A DNA stretch of 64,000 nucleotides, taken from positions 133,759 to 197,758 of the forward strand of contig CAXHUL010000216.1 of NCBI GenBank assembly GCA_964019695.1, read 5' to 3'. Of the stretch, positions 33,012-44,139 are shown piece by piece. Both the position numbers and the translations under genes were made by a program. This DNA comes from Loripinus fragilis (lineage: Eukaryota > Mollusca > Bivalvia > Lucinida > Lucinidae). The notes under the pieces are model-generated. The model was not told the origin of the DNA and made no database searches. It was given only the letters and a program-made list of their open reading frames with translations. Each line of letters starts with the position of its first letter. Within the stretch, counting starts at the first letter, position 1.

Positions 33012-33479
33012 TTAATTTTTTTCATTTTCTTCCATTTCTAGCCTTAATTTATCATGATTTAATTTTTCTCTTTCCATTTCTCTTTGTTTTTCCTTCTCCA
33101 GTTCTTCCATTTCCAACCTTAATTTCTCATGTTCTAATTTTTCTCTTAACAACCTATCTTCTCGTTCTAATGTTTCACTCCTTATTCTATCCTCATGTTC
33201 TAACCTTAATTTTTCCATCTCAACTTGCCTTTTAATTTCTAATTCTCTCAACTGCAAATCAGTCTGGGTAACCAGAATCTGAGATGTGGCTGAGGAATCA
33301 AATATTATCTCATCTACAAAGAACTGAATGAGAATATTCTTAATTTCATGTTTTAACATAGTCTTTTTGACATTGGGTAGGCCATAATGATCAGCAATAT
33401 CCAAAAGATCAGACTTTTTTGCCAAGTCTAACAGGTCCTGAGAAGGCGACGCAGTAAAATCACTAAGTTTGAATGACAT
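33012..33479 (-). pseudogene. gag: Gag N-terminus of copy 2
   Basis: Encodes the SAP-like N-terminal domain (LLDIADHYGLPNVKK) and the first part of the coiled coil. It closes at a frameshift in a T-rich stretch near 33012. The coiled coil is shorter than in copy 1, consistent with loss or gain of E/R/K repeat units. Confidence 0.85.
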
Positions 33480-33568
33480 ATTTGCTTTCTGCTGGCTTCA
33501 GCTAGTTAAACAGCAAACAGTAAAATATTTTTTAAATTTCAAACTAATTTGGTGCAAAAATAATTTCA

Positions 33569-33586
33569 ATCCCGGACGAGCCCCCA
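33569..33586 (-). promoter_or_regulatory. Intact primer-binding site complementary to tRNA-Pro
   Basis: On the minus strand the LTR end is followed by GAAAT and then TGGGGGCTCGTCCGGGAT. These 18 bases are complementary to the 3' end of tRNA-Pro including CCA, the same primer choice as gammaretroviruses. Confidence 0.85.
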
Positions 33587-33591
33587 ATTTC

Positions 33592-34351
33592 TGTTACGTG
33601 CCAGGCGTATCTAGAAACAAATATAGGAAACCAAAATTTTGCTATTTGGAAAGTCAGCAAAAAGCACTTTTAAAATTTAACAAAATTTATTAAAAACAAA
33701 AATTATCATTTGCAATAAGCAATGGAAAATAGTTATACAATCAAAGAAAGTCTAATTTACAATACCTTTTATGTCCAAACTGTCCCTCAGAATATTTATC
33801 AACACAAGTCTTTAAGCAGTTTCTGATCCCAGATTTTGAAGATAAATCCAAATGAACATGAAGTCTGAATCCAAAACTGAATAATCCAAAGTAATCCTGA
33901 ATGAATAAGTTAAACACTAATTATTCCAATATAGAATTCCAGCACAAAGGTTTAGACTTTTAAAAGGTGAAATTTTTTCAAAGATGCCCTTATGAAAAAT
34001 TTACTCTTATATATACCCTTTAAGAAAGTTCTAGAACGGTCAAGAAAGACTATTATATCATATGCTATATTTATTTATTCTGGAAAATTCCACAAACTTC
34101 TACTGAATTCCAGAACCCACTTAAAGTTTCCATTTGCATGGAAAAGAAAATTCTAGTAAGTTCTGGTCTTTTCTCCAAGGTTCCAGTACCTTCTTTAGGT
34201 TCTAGATGATTAGTCATCATTCTAGAAAATTCTTATAACCAAATAAATACCTTGTTTACAATAACTTATTTACCATCAATTTCTCCAATATCTGGGTCAA
34301 TCAGAAACTAAGTAAACAAAATATGAATAGATAAACACCATACATGTTACA
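33592..34351 (-). repeat. 5' LTR of Gmr1-like copy 2
   Basis: About 760 bp with TGTAAC and GTAACA ends as in copy 1. It is noticeably more diverged from the copy 1 LTRs than those are from each other. The partner LTR is missing. Confidence 0.88.
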
Positions 34352-34671
34352 CACTTACGTCGATATTACGTCAGAATGAACAGCATGAGCAAATCGAAAT
34401 CATGGCAAATCATTGTCCATTTTGCAAGAGGATAAAAAATGATAAAGAAAACATCCTCAAATCTACCATGTGTAATAGACAGAGAATGCAAAATGGTGCG
34501 TTTTTAAAGTCCCTCAGTATATTTTAACATTTTTTTTATCTACAAAATATTTTGTTTGACTTGTATAACAGTAAGGCTTTAAACAAACTCATAAACAAAG
34601 ACAAAGATATATCTTGAATAACAGTAGAAGAATACCCATTTTCTGTAAAACTTATCAAAGTAACATATATA

Positions 34672-35509
34672 CTTAAACGCAAAAGTTTGGCAACCGAATA
34701 ATATCTGTATTTTCTTCAGTATGGTCCATGTTAGAATATTAATATAATCATATTTTATGCTCCTGCACAATGCGGAATGATTTACCATTAATCGGTTTTG
34801 ATCATACTCTTCATTCTGACGTTATAATGACGTCAGTGTTTATCAACAATTTACGTCTAGCGTAAAGATTGTTATCTCGATTTGAAAACAAACGGTGCTA
34901 TGTGATAGCCAAATGTCGTATCTGACGGAAAACATTTTAAGGTTTAACAATTAACGTTTATCACTGCTCAAAGTCGCTGTGTTTCTTTGTTAACGTCAAC
35001 CAATTTATCAAAATTGTTCATGTTATTCCGTTTTGTCGCGCGATACTTCTGTCTTCTATGCAATGTGTAGAAGGTTTTCACTTGTGACATTAAAAACTCG
35101 ATTATTGATATTCAGTTATGCTTAAACGGCCAATTACGTCAAATATTGAAGGCTTTACGTTGACGTAATGAACGTTACCAAATGCATAAAATAACCTGCT
35201 TGGATTTGTCTGCCTTTCTGATTTTGAAAACAGATAACGGTTAAACACCTTTTCTGATTAAAATGTAAGGTGGTGTAACACTGTGACTCGATAAAATGTA
35301 AGGTATTGTAACTCTGTTACTTTTCAAATATGGGTTGCCTTACATTTCTTGTCGAAGATCGGCAATTGTAAGTCTCACTGGTCTGATTTTCATGTTGTTT
35401 GGACGGCAAATCATTGGACTTGTTAATTATAATACCATGGAGTAAAATTTTTGGCTCAAAAAGAAGGAAATAGCATTTTAGCAAGAGTTGCAAAACTTTT
35501 GCGTTTAAG
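34672..35509. mobile_element. TIR element with TA flanks
   Basis: CTTAAACGCAAAAGTTTGGCAAC and GTTGCAAAACTTTTGCGTTTAAG are near-perfect inverted ends, flanked by TATATA on both sides. 838 bp, no transposase. Probably a Tc1/mariner-type MITE. Confidence 0.65.
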
Positions 35510-35965
35510 TATATAACCGTGTAAACTATATCATAGTGTTCTATGTTTGTCTAAAATGTTGCCAATGACAGAATACAATTGGGCCTTAAAAGCTAATAAA
35601 TGGCTGATGTAGATTATTGTATTATTAATCTGAAAAAAACTATGTTTAGTTGAAAGAAATCTAATCAGTAATTTAAAAATATTTTTGTGTACAACCCAAA
35701 TTACTGTTGTTTGCATTCTACAAACAAAGTCAGAAACAGTATACAGGCTAGCTCCTTGTATACCTTGGTCAACTTGCTGATTTCTAAATGGTTTTAGGGA
35801 TGTGGTAGCATACACTTATCCTTTGCTTACATTCCAGATAGAATCAATCATATAATAGTAGCTATAATAAAATCTGATATATGTTCCATTATATATTATG
35901 CATTATATGTGTCTGTAGTTAGTTATTTTAAAGAGACTGTGAAAATCAAATTGTATACTGACATA

Positions 35966-36826
35966 CACTGAAGGACTTTAAAAACGCAAAAATCGAAATT
36001 CATAAAAATAACAAGTTTTTAATGTATCAATTTTATTGAGATTTGGCAAAAATAAACGTCATTATGTCAAGAAAACATGATTTAAATTTCATATCAAAAT
36101 AATAAATAATTTCAGAGCATCAGTCTATCAAAAGACAATACCCTTAAATTCTAAAGCTGCAATTTGAAATTTGTCTTGAAATAAGGCATGAATTAAAGTT
36201 ATTGTAATAAAACATTTTTATTAAAAATCTGAAACAAATTGCCCTTGGAGCCCTGCTATTCGTCCGGCAGTGTTTGTAGCCAGCCGGAACAGATATCGTC
36301 GATTTAAATATCGTCAATATAATCGACGTTAGTTGCCGTCTTAATATCGGTCGCCATTCTTAGTTGGCCAGGCCTGTGTCGACATTTAACTGTCCTAGTA
36401 GCCTGGTAACAATTTCTGCGATGCTGTATAGCTGACGGATGGCAATTATAATATCTGGTGACGCCAGAAACACGCACCCCAGCTTTTAACATTCTAATTG
36501 CGCCAGGTCGTTCATGTTCATGCAAACGTGGCACGAATAATAAAGCTATAAAACTAAAGCTACTGTGTTTTTTATACATGTATACCTACAACCTTTATAT
36601 GAAATGATAAAATATTTTGCTTCAGTGATTCATGGGGACGCCAAGTGCAAAAAATAGTAAAATTTGGATGCGTAGCTGGTGGTGGCCATTGTCTATAAAA
36701 ACACCGGTTTTAGGTATAGATAGAGGCAGAGTGTCATTTCCAGCCGATTTAATTTGTTAAAGCAAAATGTTTTGGGTTCAAAAAATAATAATTTTCATTT
36801 TTTCGCGTTTATAAAGTCCTTCAGTG
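35966..36826 (-). mobile_element. Tc1/mariner-type element, internally deleted
   Basis: TIRs CACTGAAGGACTTTAAAAACGC and its counterpart (one or two mismatches) are flanked by TA on both sides (35964-35965 and 36827-36828). Total 861 bp, against 1.3-1.6 kb for a full Tc1. The minus strand keeps transposase N-terminal sequence. Confidence 0.8.
36304..36579 (-). pseudogene. Tc1-type transposase N-terminus (DNA-binding)
   Basis: Reads LHEHERPGAIRMLKAGVRVS, then RYYNCHPSAIQ and RHRPGQLRMAT: a paired-like helix-turn-helix followed by the GRPR-like basic hook of Tc1 transposases. A further in-family fragment (LATNTAGR) follows in another frame toward 36240. The DDE catalytic domain is missing, so any product could only bind DNA. 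Confidence 0.7.
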
Positions 36827-36939
36827 TATGTAATATGCATATGTTGATGGTTCTATGACGGTGATCATTTATCGATGTTTATTGTCTCTCGTTGTTTCCA
36901 TTGTGTGATGGGATTTCGTGTTTAGTGATGTAGTTCTTA

Positions 36940-37140
36940 ATCCTTTGTATTCAGGACACCCCTAAACATGCACTTTTGCTAGCAGTGAAGATCCAGATGA
37001 AATGCAGCATAATGCTGCATTTCATCAGGGTCTACACTATTTTTAAAGGTAAATAAGATTTTCAGGCAAAAAGAATACAATATTTTTCGAATATTATAAC
37101 CTGACACCACTGGATATATACTATGGAATATCCCAAAAAT
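36940..37140 (+). repeat. Dispersed repeat with palindromic GATGAAATGCAG core
   Basis: Second copy of the 2040-2240 repeat. The hairpin is perfect here (GATGAAATGCAGCA-taa-TGCTGCATTTCATC, 36990-37025). The downstream TTATAACCTGACACCAC block is conserved. Confidence 0.5.
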
Positions 37141-37476
37141 AGTAAGTGAGTAAGACCAGGAAATATCACAAACACAAACTGCAGACAAACCTGTGGCATG
37201 GTGAGGATGAGGCAAATTTATTTTATTAAACTAGAAGATAATATATAAGTATACGAAGGGTTAATGACATTTCTAGTCTGGCAATCATGTAGCTTAGGTA
37301 AAGAGAGTTGTTGCTTTAATCCAAAAGTAGTCTTGCTATCATGTGGGTGTGGATGTCTTGTTCCTCCACTTTGAAATTAGACGTTGGTTGGTCTGTGAAC
37401 TATAATTGTGGCATTTCCTGGTCATACTCACTTGCTATTGTTACTCTAAATAGTAATATAAGAATCTATCATATGT

Positions 37477-37586
37477 GTGAGGGTGAGATAGAAAATTCGT
37501 CCTGAGGATCGCTGTTTGGCATCACGAGGCTTGTCGATCGTGACAAATGGTGGTCCCGCAGGACGGAATTTTCTATCCAACCCTCA
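37477..37586. repeat. Hairpin MITE
   Basis: TGAGGGTGAGATAGAAAATT and CGTCCTG pair with CAGGACGGAATTTTCTATCC and ACCCTCA. About 110 bp. Confidence 0.55.
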
Positions 37587-37744
37587 CTCAAATAATGGAT
37601 TCCTGCATTTTTATGCTCACCATTGTTTTTTTTATTATTTCAAACTAAGCTTCCAGAAGTCCCCCACGAGATTGTGACAGCCATAAAGAACAGAACAAAG
37701 CGCTAGTTTTTTTTGTGTTTATTCATATTTTATGGACACAAATT

Positions 37745-37990
37745 AACACTATTTTAGCCGCGACATGAGAATTCCAACAATTTGGTATGTGCAACTAGAA
37801 AAGCCTCAGATCAGCCTGCGCATACGCGCAGTCTGATCAGAGAATTCGCTAGTGGCATGAATATTCTATGAGTGTTAAGCTACTAGCTTTACGTCATTTA
37901 GAGTTTCTAAGCTTAAAAGGAGGCTGCGCAGGCTCGTCTGAGTCAACACTTGTCAAAATGCCACATTGTTGTAAATCAAATGTCAGGACT
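37745..37990 (+). repeat. Dispersed repeat also at 19545-19695
   Basis: Contains CAGCCTGCGCATACGCGCAG, a strong palindromic stretch, and a terminal CCACATTGTTG that mirrors CAACAATTTGG near its start. Confidence 0.5.
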
Positions 37991-38098
37991 CATTTTAATT
38001 TATTTTAGGTATTTCACTTTATCACATGGTTTGGTTCTCAACATCATCCAATTGTGAGTCCACTATCTGTAAAACAAATGAAAAATTACTGGGTTTTA

Positions 38099-38166
38099 TT
38101 TCGCGAGGGTTTATTTTCGCGAAACTTCGCATTTGCGAAGTTTCGTGAAATTAAATCCTCGCGAAA
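38099..38166. repeat. TTCGCGA-rich hairpin
   Basis: A 68-bp near-palindrome centred at 38132. TTTCGCGAGG and TTCGCGAAACTTCGCA pair with the right arm. GC-rich tips in an AT-rich context. Confidence 0.6.
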
Positions 38167-38390
38167 TGGCGAAATTATTCTGTCATTTACCAATGAAGGT
38201 AAATCATGTCATATACGCAAATATGTCTTTTAACGTTATTCGCTAAAATTTCCGAATGTACAGTACATTTGCAATGTCTGTCAATCTAACCAGCTCTTTT
38301 GAATTTAGGTATGTCAGTAAATACAATAATTACCACAACAGGGCGGTTGTTTACCCGCCCTCCCTCCCCCCCCCCCCCACACTCCAATGA

Positions 38391-38635
38391 ATGACTTGAC
38401 CGTACCAAGGCGGTACTTCTTTTGTGGATCTTTTTTGTTTTTTTTCTGACTTGTGTTTTCTATGCCTTTGTGCGCCACTATTTATATGTGCCTTGTGGCA
38501 ACCTGCTGGGAAAGGGCTGACCTCTTGGCTCTTGGTTGTGGTACCTAACTGTAAGTTTATCACTTTCCCATTGGTATCCTGGGTCAGGTGTGGTACTTGA
38601 TTGTATTGATTCCTGATCTTTGAACCCTTACTTAC
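38391..38635 (+). repeat. Penelope-like subfamily A 3' tail (solo)
   Basis: CCAAGGCGGTACTTCTTTTG, CTGGGAAAGGGCTGACCTC and CCTGATCTTTGAACCCTTAC match 45330-45565. RT is lost by 5' truncation. Confidence 0.65.
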
Positions 38636-38640
38636 TTTGA

Positions 38641-39640
38641 CAATATATGAGGAAGCACAATTTGATTTTTACAGAGGTTGGGAGCTACGTATTCAAAGTT
38701 CATTGCATTAAGAAGCTAACAACAGTGACCTAAATTTGATAGAACCCTTGTTGTTTCCTTACGACTAATACTTATTTATTATGAATTGTATCATGGCCTA
38801 GAATTTTAACTTTGATGTTGTGATGCAATATTTCAATAAACAACAGCTTTGATTAGCCTAGATTTCTAAGTGAAGTAAGCTTAGCTGAAGCTTCCATTCA
38901 CTTCTATTGCTTCTAAATCTAGAACGTGCTCTAACAGGGCGTCAAATTAGTAAGAGCACGGTGTCAGATTGCATTTGTGACCAAGATTCTTCCTGTTATC
39001 AGAGGTTTTCAAGTGAACGATAATAACAATTTAAACGCTATCAAAATGCATCTAAAAGCAATATGCTCAAGTCTTCTGATGCTTTATATTTACTAACATT
39101 ATTGACAAATGCATTTGTAGAGGCAAACAATGTTGATCCAGATCAGCAGCAGTCTATTTTGTGTCTTCACCGGTTGACCCAAAGGCTTTTAAAACATTTC
39201 AGCTGACGATACAATGATAAGTGCTTTAAGAATTTAAGGAAAAGTTTCTGTGTTTCTGGCTCAGACAATAAAACCGTTAGCGCCAATCTCTATAAATATA
39301 GTCTGCTTTTGTTGTTTACTGAAATGTTTTAGAAGCCAAAAATCCAACTTTGTCAAACACTTTAGATGCAGATTAGACTGATAGGAGAAGTCTGACTTGC
39401 AGCTACACTGTTTTCATATAAACCTACATTAGTCAGTAATGTTAGCAATTAAATGTAACAGAGACAATATTTTCAAATTGATTATTTGGAGGAATTTTAA
39501 GGGTTAGTTTAACTTATCGACAGGAGGTGTTGGCTAAAACAATTAAATCTGACAGGCTTGGTTAATAATAATGGATAAGGTGGATCAATGAAATGAGAGG
39601 AAATTTAAATACCTAAATCTGGATGGACAATGATACAAAA
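38641..39640. other. No feature seen
   Basis: AT-rich spacer without repeats or frames that I can identify. Confidence 0.5.
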
Positions 39641-39641
39641 C

Positions 39642-39740
39642 ATTTAGAAAATGCTTTTACTAATAAGTTTTATAAACTTACTTGCGGCTACGCCCCCTCT
39701 TAAGTTTATAAAAAAAACTTGTATAAAGCATTTTCTAAAT
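39642..39740. repeat. Hairpin MITE with ATTTAGAAAATGCTTT ends
   Basis: Inverted ends ATTTAGAAAATGCTTT / AAAGCATTTTCTAAAT and inner arms AAGTTTATAAACTTA.. / TTAAGTTTATAAAA around a GGCTACGCCCCC loop. Confidence 0.6.
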
Positions 39741-40222
39741 ATTACAGAGCTGTATTCACCATGTAACCAACTATCGTCTCTACTGGCGATTCTATGAAAC
39801 AAGACATCAGATGGGTATCGACGCGAGATAACCTGTCATAGCATGCGTGGATCCAGGAAGTTTTGTTAGAGGGGATCCAACTTGGACAACGTCAGATGGG
39901 TCTCGACGCGAAATAATCTGTAATAGCATGCCCAGATCCAGAAAACTTTGTCAGAGGTGGTCCAATTTTGATAACGTGTTTTTTGCTTCTTTTTTTTAGT
40001 TTGATGATGGGAGGAAGGATTCAAATACCACTATAAGCGGGCCATCACAAAATCTACTTTTAAATCGCGTTTTTGATAAAAAGGCTCAAAGTCTGCCTTT
40101 TATACTCGACGTTGTAATGGGTGTCACTACATAACGTTTCTAAGAAGGTAAGTTGCTAGTGTTTATCGATTTAAAACATGGAATTATCACTCCCTGACCT
40201 GACATCATATGGTATTATAATT

Positions 40223-40410
40223 GGGCCTCGACGCAAGAAAAACTGTCTTCGGGGTTTGCGAACATCATGCTATTCGTTTATTAAAACGTATCATATCTAG
40301 ACATGCGACAGGTGAAATTTCAATTTTCAAGCTAGTCCCTGTAGCTAAGGAGACCGGGTTGGGTCTCGCTTTGCCACAAACACCAAAGACAGGGTTTCTC
40401 ATCGAGGCCC
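40223..40410. mobile_element. MITE with GGGCCTCGA ends
   Basis: The left GGGCCTCGACGCAAGAAAAA and CTGTCTTCGGGGTTTG mirror the right CAAACACCAAAGACAG and GGGTTTCTCATCGAGGCCC, as TIRs of about 40 bp. The 89-codon plus-strand frame across it is not a gene. Confidence 0.58.
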
Positions 40411-41395
40411 ATATGTTATGGACTTACATTCGGTACAGTATACACCAGCATCATCACGATGAGTACAGTTATGTTCGCTCCAACCATTAAAAGAACAATC
40501 ACTGATCTTAGCCTCACTGCCATCACAGTGAATGCCATCCATCCATATTGGTCCTGAACCTCGATTTATGAAACTTAAAGTTCGACCTCCCCTGAAACAT
40601 AAAGTTCATATAAGAGTTAGAACATCTGACTAGCAATAAAGATGTAGTTTGGTGATGTTTACTGCCATGCATACGTTTATCTAACAGGTACAATGTGGAA
40701 CTGAATAGAATTGGATGAGGGATTCCAGATGCCAGCTTGTCACGCTAATTTCTGTAAAACATCAGTTCGATCAGCCTGTGAAAAATTTGATACAGCCTGA
40801 AAATGGATAACAAAACATATCTGTCCTAGCATGCTTATGAATTTATACGAATTTGAAAGTAAGTAAGAAGCAAAGATTAGAATCGATACAATCTAGCACC
40901 ACACTTGACCAAGGAGACCACATGGGAAAACATTTGGATGCTGAAGAAATTGTGTTTACTTCATACGAAATTATGTTGAAATAAAACTCGGCATGATTTG
41001 TTGAACAGCGTTTTCCAGACCAAACTCAAAATCAACCTTGAATGGAATCAGCCAAATTTATAAGGCTCAATTCTGTCAGCTCAATCCAGAATAAACCTGG
41101 CCTGGATTTTATATATTTGGATATAAATTGTATTGATAGATACGGAAAAATAACAGTCAATGGTTAAATAAAGATAGGTTTTTGTGAAAATCAGTCATTT
41201 CAGTGGCAAAACATTACTGAACAAAACAGTATGTTTGCCTTGCCTTACCATCAACATGTCCATCATACTATTAATAAACCTCACTCTGTGTAAATACCTT
41301 TATCAAGTTATGCAACTATTCGTATGCAACGTATGGTATGTTTTAAAGATAAAACTATCAACTCTTACTCCCCATGCATATTATCATATGCTATA
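40411..41395. other. No feature seen
   Basis: No coding or repeat structure recognised. Confidence 0.5.
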
Positions 41396-41920
41396 TTATT
41401 GTGTACCAATTTGTATCGATTCCTGATCTTTGCCCTCTTTCTTACTTTGAACCAGTGCTAAACTGGATACTGGTTGTGTTGAGCCGTCAACTTAATTAGA
41501 ATCTGGTAGCAACCTTTATTTTTCATAAAGTGTTCTAAAAAGATGATATTACACGAGTGTTCTTTTTTTAATTCATTACACAAGTTGGGGAAAAGTGATA
41601 AAATGCGAGGCTTGCCAAGCATTTTATCATTGTTTCGCAACGAATTTAATAAATTCAATAGTACAGAAGCACGCATGTTAGATTCTATTTATCATATGAC
41701 TTTAAAATATTTTTGTAGTGAAAACGTCTACAGTTTGCCATTAATACGCGACGTTGTTATGGGCACCATTTCATAACGTTACATGTACACCACTAATTGG
41801 TTTATCAATTAATACACTGCCTTATTTGAAATCATCAGACTCTGTTTCTGAGAATTAATGGAAAGTGTGACGACTCTCAATCCCCCAGCCCTAGATGAGA
41901 TTGGTACCAAAAAAATAGTT

Positions 41921-42184
41921 TAAGCCTTCCGGTAAAAATATTTTTACTGACCGTTCCAAGGCGGTGCTTCTTATGTGGATCATTTTAGTTATTTATGTTG
42001 TGTGTCTGTCATGCTGTCTTGTCTGTTTATTGCAGCCTTGTGGTCAACTGCTGGGAAAGGGCTAACCTCTTGGCTCTCTTGTATGTAATGTTGACTTGTG
42101 TTTTTGTCACTTTCCCATGTGGTGTCCCGGGTCAGGTGTGTTACTTGATTGTATTGATTCCTGATATTTGTCTTCTTCTTTACG
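41921..42184 (+). repeat. Penelope-like subfamily A 3' tail (solo)
   Basis: TTAAGCCTTCCGGTAAAAAT through CCTGATATTTGTCTTCTTCT, colinear with 45307-45565. A 45-bp stub of the same 3' end is at 41401-41445. Confidence 0.65.
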
Positions 42185-42819
42185 TTAAGCTGGACTCTGC
42201 CTTCTACAGAACCCAAAATTACTGAAGGACCACCAGATAAAAACTATCAACACTGTATCGATGAACTATGAGAAGATCTACCAACTCTCTGGCATAAAGG
42301 GACAGTTGTGGTGACCTCTAAATAATTCATTTGGAAAACAGATCTTACATGTATATATGGAAGCAATGTACTTGGTTTCCTTTAGTCTGTTCATGATTTT
42401 GCAACAATTCTTATGCCCCTAATATCTACTTAACCTTTACTCAATAGGCTAAGTTTAGATGACATCATGACATCGTTTGCTATTTTTTGACAACATTGAA
42501 AACAATTCAAAAACAATTCAAGTAAAGTTTTGTATTGTTCTTTGCGTATTCCTAACAGTACCATGCGATGGACTGCGGTGTGTGGTTTTGGCGTATACTG
42601 TTCATACTCTCTTACATTTTGTTATTTTAAGCATATTTGTATACTGCAAACCAGCTGAAACACCAGTTCCAATCAGACTTTGTGAAGTACATCTGTATCT
42701 TTAGTACTCGAATACAAAACGTGTTTTATATATAATCTCTGTCAAATTTAATTTATAAATTAGATAAGAATTAAACTCATTTGTAGAAGCAGGGTGCACC
42801 AAATGATCTTCATTTTGTC
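42185..42819. other. No feature seen
   Basis: Spacer after a Penelope-like tail. Short frames only. Confidence 0.5.
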
Positions 42820-42842
42820 NNNNNNNNNNNNNNNNNNNNNNN
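42820..42842. other. Assembly gap (23 N)
   Basis: Twenty-three N in otherwise unremarkable sequence, likely a sized scaffold gap. Confidence 0.99.
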
Positions 42843-42900
42843 CTTAAATCATTTAAATAGGTTTGTTTTTCTCACATTAAATTCGATCTATGGTAGATGT

Positions 42901-43300
42901 ACCAGTTTTCGTGGTAGCTCCAGAAATTGTTGTATGACAGAAATGAAGTCACAACTTTTCTACTCCTAGAAATTGAGCAATAAAATTGCATCAGTTACCT
43001 CATCAATTGAATTTGCTCGTCTTCCAATAGTTATCCAGCGACATGACGTCACTAATGACGTCATTATGACGTAATTATCTTTGAGCGCGACAGTCGCCAT
43101 GTTTCAATTGTCAGAAAGCAAACGATGACAATATGCAGCGAAAAAACTGATCGTCACATGAATGAATTGAAAGGTTGTTTCAGTAAAAAAAAAGACTGAC
43201 AACCAACTAGATTAGAATAAAACTATAATTCGGTGGCGTTTTACTGACAAGAAAGCTATTTATATAGCCAGGATTTGCAACGGTTACCACGAAAACTGGT
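42901..43300. repeat. Inverted-repeat segment, ACCAGTTTTCGTGGTA ends
   Basis: A perfect 16-bp inverted pair at 42901-42916 and 43285-43300. A third copy is at 43463-43478. No TSD seen. Confidence 0.45.
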
Positions 43301-43486
43301 GTTTGTTGGGTTAACGACCCAGCCCCAAATCGATCTGGATTGAGTCTTTTAGCACAATAATGGAGAGTAATAACAACACATGTAGCGGAGATATGTATAT
43401 CTTAATACTTTTATTCAAAAATTGATACTTTTTCATAACTTGGTTTACTTTGAAACGTTAATACCACGAAAACTGGTACAAACAGC

Positions 43487-44030
43487 ATATAACATACCAA
43501 ACTAAAATAAAGCACAGCATTCAGGCTGAAGGTACATAGACCAGTTATTTTTCGATATTTTAACAGAATTCTTCATACATCAAAATTACACGGGATCTTT
43601 GCAGTATGATGACTCAATATGATTGGACTTAATACCCCCATCCACCTCACAAACGCTATCAGCAGGTGATATAAGACAGACGCCTACACAATATCGACAA
43701 ATAGAACTACTTCATGTAGTTCTAGAATTCTTTGCCTGGTAAGACAATAACTCAATTAAAATGTACCTTTTGTTTCTCTTGTGTAAAGCTAATAGGATCA
43801 ACTAGTTGTGTTTTTAAAATGCATTCATTAGTGATCTTGTATCTTGCATTATGTAATATAATCATGCGTGTTTGATTTGAGCTTAGAATCGTTTCGAACA
43901 CCTTTTGTCATATCATGGCATTTCATTCCACTTATCCATGGTTTAATTCAATGTATAGCATATCAAACTAAAATAAAGAACAGCATTTAGGCTGTAGGTA
44001 CATAGGCCAATTGATTTTCGATATGTTAAA
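43487..44030 (+). repeat. Pair of direct repeats of about 76 bp
   Basis: ACCAAACTAAAATAAAGCAC through TTTTTCGATATTTTAA (43495-43562) recurs at 43962-44033 with several mismatches. Confidence 0.5.
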
Positions 44031-44043
44031 GACTCTAAAGAAT

Positions 44044-44138
44044 ATTAAGTGAGTATGATCAGGAAATACCACAATCACAAACTGCAGAAAAACCCATGGC
44101 ACCGCGAGGAAGAACCACACAACAACCAAGAGACACCT
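44044..44138 (-). repeat. Penelope-like subfamily B 3' tail fragment
   Basis: Contains AGTGAGTATGATCAGGAAAT and GGCACCGCGAGGAAGAACCA, as in the other B tails. Abuts the subfamily A copy head-to-head. Confidence 0.55.
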
Positions 44139-44139
44139 G

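Larger units (their letters stand above)
28817..34351 (-). mobile_element. Gmr1-like retrotransposon copy 2, inverted, 3'-truncated
   Basis: Same family as the element at 10397-17144, in opposite orientation. The 5' LTR, primer site, gag, protease and integrase are present. RT continues into the start of RNase H, and homology stops abruptly at 28817, just after the CYYSK motif. The rest of RNase H, the purine tract and the 3' LTR are absent. Frameshifts lie in the gag coiled coil (near 33012), at the capsid start (near 32834, one extra base in a T run), near 31640 in protease, and in RT near 29476 and 29400. Several positions that are stops in copy 1 are sense here, so the two copies decayed independently. 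Confidence 0.9.

Noticed and set aside
36979..37215. Minus-strand frame with KNSVDPDEMQHYAAFH
   Set aside because: Produced by the GATGAAATGCAG palindromic repeat, not a gene.
42901..43478. Conserved regulatory site (ACCAGTTTTCGTGGTA three times)
   Set aside because: More simply explained as ends of an inverted-repeat element. No promoter or gene nearby.
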